Source: DATNIC01 sp035604635 (GTDB lineage: Bacteria; Vulcanimicrobiota; Vulcanimicrobiia; Vulcanimicrobiales; Vulcanimicrobiaceae). From it: a stretch of 29,504 nt of DNA. Numbering within the stretch: position 1 is the stretch's first letter; each line of letters starts with the position of its first letter. The notes beneath the pieces are model-generated. The model was not told the origin of the DNA. It worked only from the letters and a program-made list of their open reading frames with translations, and ran no database searches. The stretch is from the NCBI GenBank assembly GCA_035604635.1, contig DATNIC010000001.1, forward strand, positions 1 through 29,504. The letters are read 5' to 3'. Both the position numbers and the translations under genes were made by a program. Below, piece after piece: positions 1 through 7,170 of this stretch.

Positions 1-1
1 C

Positions 2-304
2 GCGATCCGCACGTTCCAAGAGGCGATGAAGGCCCACAACGTCGGGATCGACTTCATGACCGGGATGGCCTGGGATCCCGCGATGATTATCATCAGCGCG
101 TTGCGCGCGCTCGGTCCCGAGGCGACTGCGGAACAGATCCATACCTGGATCGAAAACCTGCACGACTTCGGCGGGATCAGCGGCGTCTACGACTTCCGAG
201 ACGGCAGCCAGCGCGGGCTATCGCAAAAGGACGTGCTGGTGCTGCGCTGGGACGATGCGCAAGGCAAGTGGATCGGGGTCAGCAAGCTCGGCGGAGGGCT
301 TTAG
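2..304 (+). CDS. Liv-type ABC transporter substrate-binding protein, C-terminal fragment
   Basis: The reading frame is open from base 2, so only the last 100 residues are present and the start lies outside the window. The visible part resembles the C-terminal lobe of Peripla_BP_6 proteins, the periplasmic ligand-binding component of branched-chain-amino-acid-type ABC transporters. Features include a stretch beginning AMIIISALRALG, where these proteins carry the 'D-A...ALR.AG' helix, then a block with GISGVYDF, where LivK-like proteins have 'G.tG...F', and a closing VLVLRWDDAQGKW strand. A second, complete protein of this kind is at 1790, so the locus extends upstream and may hold another aromatic or amino-acid uptake set. 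Its TAG stop interlocks with the stop of the convergent marR gene. The family is fairly certain; the ligand is unknown. Confidence 0.75.
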   Translation, partial: AIRTFQEAMKAHNVGIDFMTGMAWDPAMIIISALRALGPEATAEQIHTWIENLHDFGGISGVYDFRDGSQRGLSQKDVLVLRWDDAQGKWIGVSKLGGGL

Positions 305-786
305 TCCTCGAGCGCGTTGAGCTTGCGCAACAGTCGCGTGAGCTCGGCGCGTTCGCTTGGCGTCAGGACGCTCGTGTACTCGAGCTCCTTACGCAAAATC
401 TCGGGCATGACGGCATCGATGAAGGCGCGCCCGCGTTCCGTGAGGACGGGCGGCGCAACGCGGCGATCGGTGCGGGACGAACCGCGCCGGACGAAGCGCA
501 GCTCCGCGCAGCGGTCGACGAGACGAACCATCGTCGAGCGGTCGACGTCGAGGACGGCCGCGAGCGTCGTCTGCTTGATCCCCGGATTCGCGGCGATGAG
601 GAGCAGAATCGTCAGCTGGGCCGGCGTGATCCCTGCGGGGACCGCCTCGCTGAACGACTCAAACAGCAGCAATTGACCGCGGCGCAGGTTATAGCCGAGC
701 AACTGACCCAGGGCGCCCATGCGGACCTGTGGAGAGGCACGGGGACGCCGGATGGAAGGTTCTTCCGTGGTGGAGGCCCTGGGCAT
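301..786 (-). CDS. MarR-family transcriptional repressor
   Basis: A 161-residue winged-helix regulator. Residues about 55-120 form the MarR DNA-binding core: TPAQLTILLLIA, then helix-turn-helix KQTTLAAVLDVDRSTMVRLVDRCAE, then the wing with RRGSSRTDRRVAPPVLTERG (the D-x-R signature). Flanking helices would make the dimer interface. MarR proteins bind inverted repeats as dimers and release them on binding an aromatic acid or CoA thioester; CouR of Rhodopseudomonas and Rhodococcus, which controls hydroxycinnamate genes, belongs to this family. Its position next to an amidohydrolase and an aromatic acyl-CoA operon suggests the same job here. The ATG at 786 is the first possible start, because an in-frame stop lies four codons upstream. 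A promoter and an inverted repeat sit directly before it with no Shine-Dalgarno, implying a leaderless, self-regulated message. Confidence 0.9.
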   Translation of the reverse strand: MPRASTTEEPSIRRPRASPQVRMGALGQLLGYNLRRGQLLLFESFSEAVPAGITPAQLTILLLIAANPGIKQTTLAAVLDVDRSTMVRLVDRCAELRFVRRGSSRTDRRVAPPVLTERGRAFIDAVMPEILRKELEYTSVLTPSERAELTRLLRKLNALED

Positions 787-792
787 GGAAGG

Positions 793-821
793 AGTCTACG
801 CCCATTTTGTTGATTCGTCAA
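793..821 (-). promoter_or_regulatory. Predicted sigma-70-type promoter of marR (leaderless)
   Basis: On the minus strand there is a -35 box TTGACG (bases 821-816), a 17-base spacer, and a -10 box TAGACT (798-793). Only six bases separate the -10 box from the ATG at 786, so transcription should start at or very near the start codon. This fits the absence of a Shine-Dalgarno (the preceding bases are CTCCTTCC). The spacer lies inside the inverted repeat at 801-847, so repressor bound there would block RNA polymerase. Confidence 0.55.
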
Positions 822-847
822 ACTGTTGCACTCAGCAACAAAATGGG
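801..847. promoter_or_regulatory. Nested inverted repeats upstream of marR, probable MarR operator
   Basis: The outer arms CCCATTTTGTTG (801-812) and CAACAAAATGGG (836-847) are perfect 12-base reverse complements separated by 23 bases. Within the interval is a second perfect repeat, TGTTGC-ACTCA-GCAACA (824-840), and a weaker one, TTGA-TTCG-TCAA (810-821). Paired TTGTTG/CAACA half-sites of this size are typical of MarR operators. The block covers the predicted -35/-10 spacer of marR, so autorepression is the simplest reading. As a transcription terminator for the amidohydrolase gene it is unconvincing, because the loop is long and no U-run follows the stem. Confidence 0.6.
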
Positions 848-860
848 AGGCCGAATGCCG

Positions 861-1715
861 TCAGCCCGCCGCAAGGCCGAAGAGCCGCGCAGCATTCTCC
901 TTGAGAATCAGCGGTCGGACGTCGTCGCGTATCCCGATCGCCGCGAAGTCGGCGATCCAGCGATCCGGCGTGATGAGTGGAAAGTCGGATCCGAAGAGCA
1001 TCTTCGTGCGCAGGAGCGTGTTCGCGTACTGAACCAGGCTCGGCGAGAAGTATTTCGGCGACCAACCGGACAGATCGATGTACGCCTGCGGCTTGTGCAG
1101 GCAGATCGAGAGTGCTTCGTCCTGCCAGGGGAACGACGGATGCGCCATGATGATCGGCATGTCGGGAAAGTCGACCGCTACGTCATCGAGATACATAGGA
1201 TTGCCGTACTTCAAGCGTACGCCGCCGCCGCCGCGCACGCCGGTCCCAATTCCGCTGTGCCCGGTGTGGAACAGCACGGGGAGCTTCGCTTCGGCGATCA
1301 CCTCGTAGAACGGATAGACCGCCCGATCGTTCGGGAAGAACTCCATGAGCGGCGGATGAAGCTTGAATCCGCGGATTCCACCCGATGCAATGAGCCGGCG
1401 CGCCGCGTCGATCGCAGCCCGACCGCGCATCGGATTGACGCTGGCGAACGCGATCATAATGTCGGAATTCGCGGCCGCCAACGCGGCGACGTCGTCGTTG
1501 GCAACTTGCGTCTGTCCCGAAAGCTGCTCGTCTACCGAGAACATGACAAACCCAATCTTGCGTTCACGATAGTAGGACGGCACATCCGCAAATCCCGGTA
1601 CTTCGGTCGCACCGAAATACCGGCGCACGGTCTCCCTAGCTTCGGAATCGTCGTCGGCCCACGCGTGCACGTGCACGTCGATCCCGACCAGAGCCGATGC
1701 GTTCATCGTCGGCAC
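861..1715 (-). CDS. Amidohydrolase-superfamily metal-dependent hydrolase (Amidohydro_2), CouO-like candidate
   Basis: A 284-residue TIM-barrel hydrolase with the metal ligands of the Amidohydro_2 family. It has HVH after strand 1 (residues 15-17), GFKLHPP (117-122), HTGH (150-153), the strand-6 histidine in MAHPSFPWQDEA (H192) and the strand-8 aspartate in FGSDFP (D244). It has no signal peptide and is probably cytoplasmic. Family members include decarboxylases, lactonases and C-C hydrolases. CouO of Rhodococcus jostii, an amidohydrolase needed for beta-oxidative deacetylation of hydroxycinnamates, relies on an equivalent aspartate. The marR, ligase, crotonase and dehydrogenase neighbours support a beta-keto-acid (retro-Claisen) hydrolase role here, but that is inference. 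The start may be GTG 1715 (GGGGAG four bases upstream) or ATG 1706. Confidence 0.85.
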   Translation of the reverse strand: MPTMNASALVGIDVHVHAWADDDSEARETVRRYFGATEVPGFADVPSYYRERKIGFVMFSVDEQLSGQTQVANDDVAALAAANSDIMIAFASVNPMRGRAAIDAARRLIASGGIRGFKLHPPLMEFFPNDRAVYPFYEVIAEAKLPVLFHTGHSGIGTGVRGGGGVRLKYGNPMYLDDVAVDFPDMPIIMAHPSFPWQDEALSICLHKPQAYIDLSGWSPKYFSPSLVQYANTLLRTKMLFGSDFPLITPDRWIADFAAIGIRDDVRPLILKENAARLFGLAAG

Positions 1716-1789
1716 ACTCTCCCCAGCAGTCTCGCGTTTCCTTCACCCGTCGCAAATCGGCATCCCGCCCGCTTTAGAAGGGAAACACC
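1716..1789. promoter_or_regulatory. Divergent intergenic region between the amidohydrolase gene and the transport/catabolic operon
   Basis: These 74 bases separate the minus-strand amidohydrolase from the plus-strand eight-gene operon and must hold promoters for at least one of them. I found no convincing -35/-10 pair and no second copy of the TTGTTG/CAACA repeat seen upstream of marR. The one clear signal is the ribosome-binding site AAGGGA at 1778-1783, six bases before the ATG at 1790. Confidence 0.4.
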
Positions 1790-2932
1790 ATGAAGCGTCT
1801 TTTCGCATCTTTCCTGTGCATCGGCCTGATCTCGAGCATCACCGCCTCGGTGAGAGCGCAGTCGAGCGCGCCGATCGCGATCGGAGCCGTCATCTCGTAC
1901 ACCGGTCTGAGCGCGCCGCTCGGGCTTCCCGAAAAACGGGCGTTTGAGCTCGCAGAGAAAGTCATCAACTCCAAAGGCGGCGTCTTGGGACGCCCGATCC
2001 ACATCGAGATCCAAGACGATGAAGCGAAGCCTGACGTCGCCGCGCAGATCGCTACGTCGATGATCGGCAAGGGCGTCGTCGCGCTCCTCTGCGGGACGCG
2101 CGTCGCGACGACCGAGGCGGTTGCGCGCGTAACTGCGGCGTCCGGTACTCCGCAGATGATCATGGTCCCGGACGAAGCTTCGTGGCGTACACGCGACGGA
2201 TCCGTACTCAAGAACGTCTTCCAGATGATCCCCGGCAACGACCTCGAGGCTACAGCGCTTCTGCAGTTCGCAAAGACGAAGCTGCACGCGAAAACGATAG
2301 CGCTGCTCCATGACGACAACGTTTATGGCGTCGCGATCGAAGGGGTGATGCTCAAGCAAGCCAAAGCGATGGGCGTCGACGTCGTCGCAGATCAAGCCTA
2401 TCCCGGGACAGCGACGGACTTCACGCCGCAGATCGTCGCGATCCGCGATTCGAAGGCCGACGTCATGATGCTCCTGGGCGCGACGCTGACGACGGCGATT
2501 GCGACGCGCAACGCGCGCTCGCTCGGGCTGAAGATTCCGATCGTCGGCACGAGCGGGATTCAGAGCGACGGCTATCTCAAGGCAGCCGGCAGCGCAGCCG
2601 AGGGCGCCTTTACGGACGGCCCGCTAGACATGGATCATCCGTCGCCGCAGCTGCGGGCCTTCGAAGAGGCATATCGCGCGGCCTACAACGAGATCGGCGA
2701 TTCCAAGGCGACGAGCGCCTGGGACGCGGTCTCGCTGATCGTCGATGCGATCAAGTACACGAAGGGCAAGACCGATGCCGCCTCGATCAACGCCGCGATC
2801 GAGAAGCTCTCGCCCTGGCATGGCGCCAACGGGACATTCCGCTTCACGCCGACCGACCATGGCGGACTCGTCAACGTCACCGATGTGCACATCGCGGTTG
2901 CCAAGAGCGGCAACTGGGTCACGGTGCAATAG
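1790..2932 (+). CDS. Liv-type ABC transporter periplasmic substrate-binding protein
   Basis: A 380-residue Peripla_BP_6 protein, the extracytoplasmic ligand receptor of the transporter encoded at 6292-9616. Residues 1-24 are a Sec signal peptide (MKRLF, a hydrophobic core, then VRA-QSS). The mature part starts with IAIGAVISYTGLSAPLG and continues with KRAFELA, INSKGGVLGRPI and IEIQDDEAKPD, the standard order in LivK-like proteins. The C-terminal lobe includes TSAWDAVSLIVDAIKYTKG. The start is fixed by AAGGGA six bases upstream and by the signal peptide. It heads the operon. Proteins of this family, such as CouP of Rhodopseudomonas, can bind aromatic acids instead of branched-chain amino acids, and the catabolic genes beside it suggest this here; the sequence alone does not prove the ligand. 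Confidence 0.9.
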   Translation: MKRLFASFLCIGLISSITASVRAQSSAPIAIGAVISYTGLSAPLGLPEKRAFELAEKVINSKGGVLGRPIHIEIQDDEAKPDVAAQIATSMIGKGVVALLCGTRVATTEAVARVTAASGTPQMIMVPDEASWRTRDGSVLKNVFQMIPGNDLEATALLQFAKTKLHAKTIALLHDDNVYGVAIEGVMLKQAKAMGVDVVADQAYPGTATDFTPQIVAIRDSKADVMMLLGATLTTAIATRNARSLGLKIPIVGTSGIQSDGYLKAAGSAAEGAFTDGPLDMDHPSPQLRAFEEAYRAAYNEIGDSKATSAWDAVSLIVDAIKYTKGKTDAASINAAIEKLSPWHGANGTFRFTPTDHGGLVNVTDVHIAVAKSGNWVTVQ

Positions 2933-3715
2933 TTGGCCGCTATGCTCCCGCCGTCGCTACGCGCCTCATATGAGGGGCGCGTAGCGACTCTGGAACTCGC
3001 GCGCCCGGAGAAACGGAACGCGCTCAACGACGCGACGGTCGAGGGGATTGCGCAGTTCTTCGCTGCGCTTCCCGAGGAGATTGGGGCGGTCGTCATCTGC
3101 GCCCAGGGGCCGCACTTCTCGGCCGGGCTCGACCTCTCAACGGTCTCCGGGATCGGCCTGCTCGACGGGATCGCCAAGTCGCGGCTGTGGTACCGCGCGT
3201 TCGAGAGCATCGAGTTCGGGCGCGTCCCGGTCGTCGCGGTGCTGCACGGCGCGGTCGTCGGCGGTGGCCTCGAGCTCGCGGCCGCGACGCACGTCCGCGT
3301 CGCCGAGCGCTCCGCTTACTACGGCCTGCCCGAAGGACAGCGCGGCATCTTCGTCGGCGGCGGCGGCTCGGTGCGGATTCCGCGCCTCATCGGAACCGCC
3401 CGGATGATGGACATGATGCTGACCGGCCACGTTTACGATGCCGAGGAGGGAGCCGCAATCGGAATCAGTCAGTATCTCGTCGAGGACGGTGCCGGACGCG
3501 CCAAGGGGCTCGAGATAGCGCAGATGATGGCCTCCAACTCCTCGATGACGAATTTCGCGATCATGCACGCCTTGCCGCGGATCGCAGAAAGCGATCCGCA
3601 CACCGGCTACATGCTCGAAGCACTGATGGCCGCGGTGGCGGTCAACGACGACGAAGCGAAAACCCGCATCGAGGCGTTCCTCAGCAAGCGCGGGCCGAAG
3701 GTGCAACCGCCGTGA
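2933..3715 (+). CDS. Enoyl-CoA hydratase/isomerase (crotonase family)
   Basis: A 260-residue crotonase-fold protein. The two oxyanion-hole segments are present: HFSAGLDLS (residues 61-69) and HGAVVGGGLELAAATH (105-120). Both catalytic glutamates of true enoyl-CoA hydratases are kept, E114 in GGLEL and E134 in LPEGQ, exactly 20 residues apart as in rat mitochondrial hydratase. It should add water to a 2-enoyl-CoA such as a hydroxycinnamoyl-CoA. A hydratase/aldolase (HCHL) role cannot be excluded, but the dehydrogenase encoded next door favours stepwise beta-oxidation. The TTG at 2933 abuts the preceding stop; ATG 2942 is the other possible start, and no strong ribosome-binding site decides. 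The end overlaps the start of the ligase gene. Confidence 0.9.
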   Translation: MAAMLPPSLRASYEGRVATLELARPEKRNALNDATVEGIAQFFAALPEEIGAVVICAQGPHFSAGLDLSTVSGIGLLDGIAKSRLWYRAFESIEFGRVPVVAVLHGAVVGGGLELAAATHVRVAERSAYYGLPEGQRGIFVGGGGSVRIPRLIGTARMMDMMLTGHVYDAEEGAAIGISQYLVEDGAGRAKGLEIAQMMASNSSMTNFAIMHALPRIAESDPHTGYMLEALMAAVAVNDDEAKTRIEAFLSKRGPKVQPP

Positions 3716-5520
3716 ACCAGACAATTCGCACATCGTCATCCGAACGTTTCGTTCGCCTCGGCCCGCATGAGACGAGCTTCGAGACGCGCCCCGACGGAAC
3801 GATTATCGGACGGTCGCTCGAACCGCTCGCGCCGCATCCCGTAAAATTGACCGATGCGCTCGTTCGTTGGGCCGCAATCCGGCCCGAGGCGGTGTTGCTC
3901 GCCGAACGCGATGCCGACGGAGGCTGGCGAACGATCACATACGCGCAAGCGCTCGCCGCGGTACGCAGCATCGCCCAAGCGCTCCTCGATCGTCCCGTCT
4001 CGCTGGAGCGGCCGCTCGCAATCTTGGCTGAAAATAGCATTGACCACGCTCTCGTTGCCTACGCGGCCCAGCACATCGGGATTCCGTATGCACCGATATC
4101 GCCGCCGTACGCGCTCGTCTCCAAGGATTATCAAAAGCTTGCGCACGTCATGTCGTTGCTCACGCCGGGTCTCGTGTTCGCCGCCGACATGCGCTACGAA
4201 GCGGCCCTCGCGGCGACGCTTGCGCCTGACGTCGAAGTCGTCGTCGCCCACGACGGGTTCGAACGGCGCGCGACGACTCCACTCGATGCCCTCAAAGCAG
4301 TGCACCCGACGCAGCGGGTCGACGAAGCGGGCACACGCGTCACACGAGAGACGATCGCAAAAATTCTCTTCACGTCAGGCTCGACCGGCGTCCCGAAAGG
4401 CGTGATCAATACGCAGCGCATGCTCTGCTCGAACCAGCAGGGCATTTTACAGATGTTCCCATTCATGGAAGAGACGCCGCCGATCTTCGTCGACTGGACG
4501 CCGTGGCATCACACTGCGGGCGGGAACCAACTCACCGGGACTGCGCTCTACAACGGCGGCTCATTTTACATCGACGAGGGCAAGCCCATCCCGGGGCTCA
4601 TCGAGAAAACGGTCCGGAACCTGCGGGAGATCGGACCGACGATCTACTTCAACGTCCCCAAGGGCTTCGAAGAGCTTTTGCCGTTTCTGCGTTCGGACCG
4701 CCAACTGCGCGAGACGTTCTTTAGCCGTATGCAGATGCTTTACTACGCGGCAGCGGCGATCGCGCCGCGCGTTTGGGACGAGCTCAAGACGGTCGCGATC
4801 GAAGCCTGCGGCGAGAGCATCTTCATGACCTCGGGCTTTGGCATGACGGAGACGTCGCCGTCGACGCTCTTCGCGAACTGGCGAACCGACGTATGCGGCA
4901 ACCTCGGCTTGCCGCTCCCCGGAGTCGCGATCAAACTGGCACCGACGGACGACAAGTACGAGGTTCGGGTGAAAGGCCCGAACGTGACGCCGGGATACTG
5001 GCGTCAGCCCGACGTGACGCGGGCGGCCTTCGATGATGAGGGATTCTACCGCACCAGAGACGCCTTGCGGCCGATTCTCCCACACGACCTTTCTGCCGGC
5101 TTTCTCTTCGATGGACGCCTCACCGAAGATTTCAAGCTTTCGACGGGGACGTGGGTGAGCGTCGGACCGTTTCGGATCCGCTTGCTGGGCACACTCGCGC
5201 CGTTCGTCAAGGATCTCGTTTTGGCGGGACACGACCGCGATTACGTAAGTGCTTTACTCTTCGTCGACCCTAGCGTTGCCGCCGATCCGAATGCGCGCAA
5301 GGGGATCGCGGACGTCCTCGCGCGGCAAGCGCGCGAAAGTACGGGCAGCTCAACACGCATCGAGCGCGCGATCCTACTCGACGAGCCGCCGTCCTTCGAG
5401 CATGGTGAGATCACCGACAAGGGCTCAATTAACGTACGCGCCGTCCTCGCGCGCCGCGCCGCGGCCGTCGACGCGCTCTACGCGCCGGATCCTTCGCCCG
5501 CCGTCATCATAGCGACGTAA
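3712..5520 (+). CDS. Feruloyl-CoA synthetase-like acyl-CoA ligase (AMP-forming)
   Basis: A 602-residue ANL-superfamily ligase that would activate a carboxylic acid as its CoA thioester through an acyl-adenylate. Motifs in order: phosphate-binding TSGSTGVPKG (221-230), GFGMTETSP (375-383), YRTRD (446-450, the aspartate binding ribose), the hinge FDGRLTEDFKLSTGTWVSVG (466-485), and a late TDKGSINV with the likely catalytic lysine. The 'EDFKL-TGTWVSVG' hinge is characteristic of the bacterial feruloyl-CoA synthetase branch, hence the call; actual aromatic specificity is untested. The GTG start at 3712 overlaps the crotonase TGA in a GTGA junction, implying translational coupling. The frame stays open upstream to 3187, but that stretch is out-of-frame crotonase sequence and is not counted. 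Confidence 0.88.
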   Translation: MNQTIRTSSSERFVRLGPHETSFETRPDGTIIGRSLEPLAPHPVKLTDALVRWAAIRPEAVLLAERDADGGWRTITYAQALAAVRSIAQALLDRPVSLERPLAILAENSIDHALVAYAAQHIGIPYAPISPPYALVSKDYQKLAHVMSLLTPGLVFAADMRYEAALAATLAPDVEVVVAHDGFERRATTPLDALKAVHPTQRVDEAGTRVTRETIAKILFTSGSTGVPKGVINTQRMLCSNQQGILQMFPFMEETPPIFVDWTPWHHTAGGNQLTGTALYNGGSFYIDEGKPIPGLIEKTVRNLREIGPTIYFNVPKGFEELLPFLRSDRQLRETFFSRMQMLYYAAAAIAPRVWDELKTVAIEACGESIFMTSGFGMTETSPSTLFANWRTDVCGNLGLPLPGVAIKLAPTDDKYEVRVKGPNVTPGYWRQPDVTRAAFDDEGFYRTRDALRPILPHDLSAGFLFDGRLTEDFKLSTGTWVSVGPFRIRLLGTLAPFVKDLVLAGHDRDYVSALLFVDPSVAADPNARKGIADVLARQARESTGSSTRIERAILLDEPPSFEHGEITDKGSINVRAVLARRAAAVDALYAPDPSPAVIIAT

Positions 5521-5526
5521 CGGCGC

Positions 5527-6288
5527 GTGGAGATTCGTGGCACGATCGCTATCGTCACGGGCGGTGCGTCCGGATTGGGCGCCCAGACGGCGCGCGCTCT
5601 CCGTGCAGCGGGCGCAACGGTTGCGATCGTCGACCGCAACGGCCCGGCGGCGGAGGAGGTCGCGCGCGAGCTCGGTGCGCGCGCATTCACGTGCGACGTG
5701 ACCGACGGCGACCAGGGCGTCCAAACGATCGCTGCGATCGTCACGCAACTCGGCGCGCCGCGGATCCTCGTTCACTGCGCGGGGATCGGGACCGCGCGCC
5801 GGATCGTCGGACGTGACGGACCGATCCCGCTCGAGGAGTTCGAACGCGTCGTCCGCGTCAATTTGATCGGAACCGTCAACATGGTCCGGCTCGTCGCGGC
5901 GGAGATGACGAAGCTTGCGCCTCTCGAAGACGGCGAGCGCGGCGTCATCGTGATGACCGCCTCGGTCGCGGCCTTCGACGGCCAGCTCGGCCAGGCCGCG
6001 TACGCCGCGTCGAAGGGCGCGATCGTCTCGCTCACACTCCCCGCCGCGCGCGAATTCGCGCAGTTCGGGATTCGCGTCGTAACGATCGCGCCCGGCTTCT
6101 TCGAGACGCCGCTGCTGGCCGAATTACCCGCGGAGGCGCAACAGCAGTTGATCGGGGCGATCCCGTTCCCCAAGCGCTTGGGCCGGCCCAGCGAGTTCGC
6201 AGAGCTCGCGCTGCATGCAATCACGAACCGCTCGCTCAACGGTGCGACGATCCGCCTCGACGGAGCGCTGCGCCTCCCGCCGCGCTAG
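5527..6288 (+). CDS. Short-chain dehydrogenase, HSD10-like 3-hydroxyacyl-CoA dehydrogenase
   Basis: A 253-residue classical SDR. It has the nucleotide loop TGGASGLG (11-18), an acidic residue after strand 2 (D36 in VDRNG) implying NAD+ rather than NADP+, N112, and the catalytic S146 in MTASVAAF, Y159 and K163 in AAYAASKGAIV. The run from TASVAAFDGQLGQAAYAASKG to IAPGFFETPLL closely follows mitochondrial 17-beta-HSD type 10, a 3-hydroxyacyl-CoA dehydrogenase, so oxidation of the beta-hydroxyacyl-CoA made by the crotonase is the likely role. The usual NNAG motif reads HCAG. The GTG start lies six bases after the ligase stop. LivH follows after three bases, so catabolic and transport genes are interleaved in one message. 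Confidence 0.88.
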   Translation: MEIRGTIAIVTGGASGLGAQTARALRAAGATVAIVDRNGPAAEEVARELGARAFTCDVTDGDQGVQTIAAIVTQLGAPRILVHCAGIGTARRIVGRDGPIPLEEFERVVRVNLIGTVNMVRLVAAEMTKLAPLEDGERGVIVMTASVAAFDGQLGQAAYAASKGAIVSLTLPAAREFAQFGIRVVTIAPGFFETPLLAELPAEAQQQLIGAIPFPKRLGRPSEFAELALHAITNRSLNGATIRLDGALRLPPR

Positions 6289-6291
6289 ACC

Positions 6292-7170
6292 ATGCTCCAG
6301 CTCATCGTCGCAGGTTTAACGGTTGGTAGTGGGTACGCGCTAGTCGCGCTCGGGCTGCACATCATCTTGCGAGCGACCCGAATCATCAATTTCGCGCAAG
6401 GCGAGTTCCTCATCGTGGGCGGCCTCTTCGCGCTGACGTTCGTCGAGGTGCTTCACGTCAACGTCTGGATCGCGCTGCTCGGTTCGACTGCTTGCGGGTT
6501 TATCCTCGGCTTGGTATTCGAGCGGCTGATCCTGCGACCGGCTTCGCGATGCAGCGAGATCGCCCTCACGATCGTCACCATCGGCGCGCTCTACATCCTC
6601 CTCTATGGTCACGCACTCGTCCCGCTGTGGGGCAGCTCGCCGCACCCGTTGCCGGCATTTTCCGGCGAGGGCGCTGATTCGTTCGCGTTCGGCGGCGCCT
6701 CGATTCCATATCAGTCGCTCTGGGTCTTTCTGTTGCTCGCGCTCGCACTCGCAGTCATGTATGCCTTTTTCGAGCGGACGTACTTCGGCAAGGCGATCCG
6801 CGCAGCGGCCAACAACCCCATAGGCGCGCGTTTGACCGGAATTGACGTCACGCAGACGCGTGCGATCTCGGTCGCGATCTCGATCGCGTTGTGCGCGTTC
6901 GGCGGGACGATCATCGGGCCGATCACGCTCGTCGGCGGGGCCGGCGGGACGGCGATCGCGATCAAAGGGTTCGTCGGCGCAATCGTCGGCGGGTTCGAAT
7001 CGCCGGTCGGCTGCGTCGTCGGTGGGTTACTCGTCGGGATCGTCGAGAAATTGCTCGAGGGGAAATTCGAGTACGGTCTCGCCGATCCGCTCGTGTATTC
7101 GTTGCTCCTGGTCACGCTGCTCGTCCGGCCGCAAGGCCTCTTCGCGTCGCGCGTGGGAGTCCGGGATTGA
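6292..7170 (+). CDS. Liv-type ABC transporter permease, LivH subunit
   Basis: A 292-residue integral membrane protein with about eight hydrophobic segments, starting MLQLIVAGLTVGSGYALVALG, the usual LivH N terminus. RIINFAQGEF and the later GKAIRAAANNPIGARLTGIDV segment, with the EAA-like loop that contacts the ATPase, are LivH hallmarks. GGFESPVGCVVGGLLVGIVE near the end also matches the family. It forms the inner-membrane channel with the LivM part of the next protein. The ATG follows the SDR stop by three bases. The stop overlaps the TTG start of the next gene. Confidence 0.92.
   Translation: MLQLIVAGLTVGSGYALVALGLHIILRATRIINFAQGEFLIVGGLFALTFVEVLHVNVWIALLGSTACGFILGLVFERLILRPASRCSEIALTIVTIGALYILLYGHALVPLWGSSPHPLPAFSGEGADSFAFGGASIPYQSLWVFLLLALALAVMYAFFERTYFGKAIRAAANNPIGARLTGIDVTQTRAISVAISIALCAFGGTIIGPITLVGGAGGTAIAIKGFVGAIVGGFESPVGCVVGGLLVGIVEKLLEGKFEYGLADPLVYSLLLVTLLVRPQGLFASRVGVRD

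Noticed and set aside
801..847. Inverted repeat as a Rho-independent terminator of the amidohydrolase gene
   Set aside because: The loop is 23 bases long, the stem is AT-rich, there is no U-run, and it overlaps a plausible marR promoter, so an operator fits better.
3187..3711. Upstream extension of the ligase frame
   Set aside because: It is out-of-frame crotonase coding sequence, low-complexity and Arg-rich; the GTG at 3712 gives a normal-length ligase.
2933..3715. Crotonase as a feruloyl-CoA hydratase/aldolase producing vanillin directly
   Set aside because: Not excluded, but the adjacent HSD10-like dehydrogenase, acyl-CoA dehydrogenase and amidohydrolase fit beta-oxidative shortening better, and no vanillin dehydrogenase (ALDH) gene is nearby.
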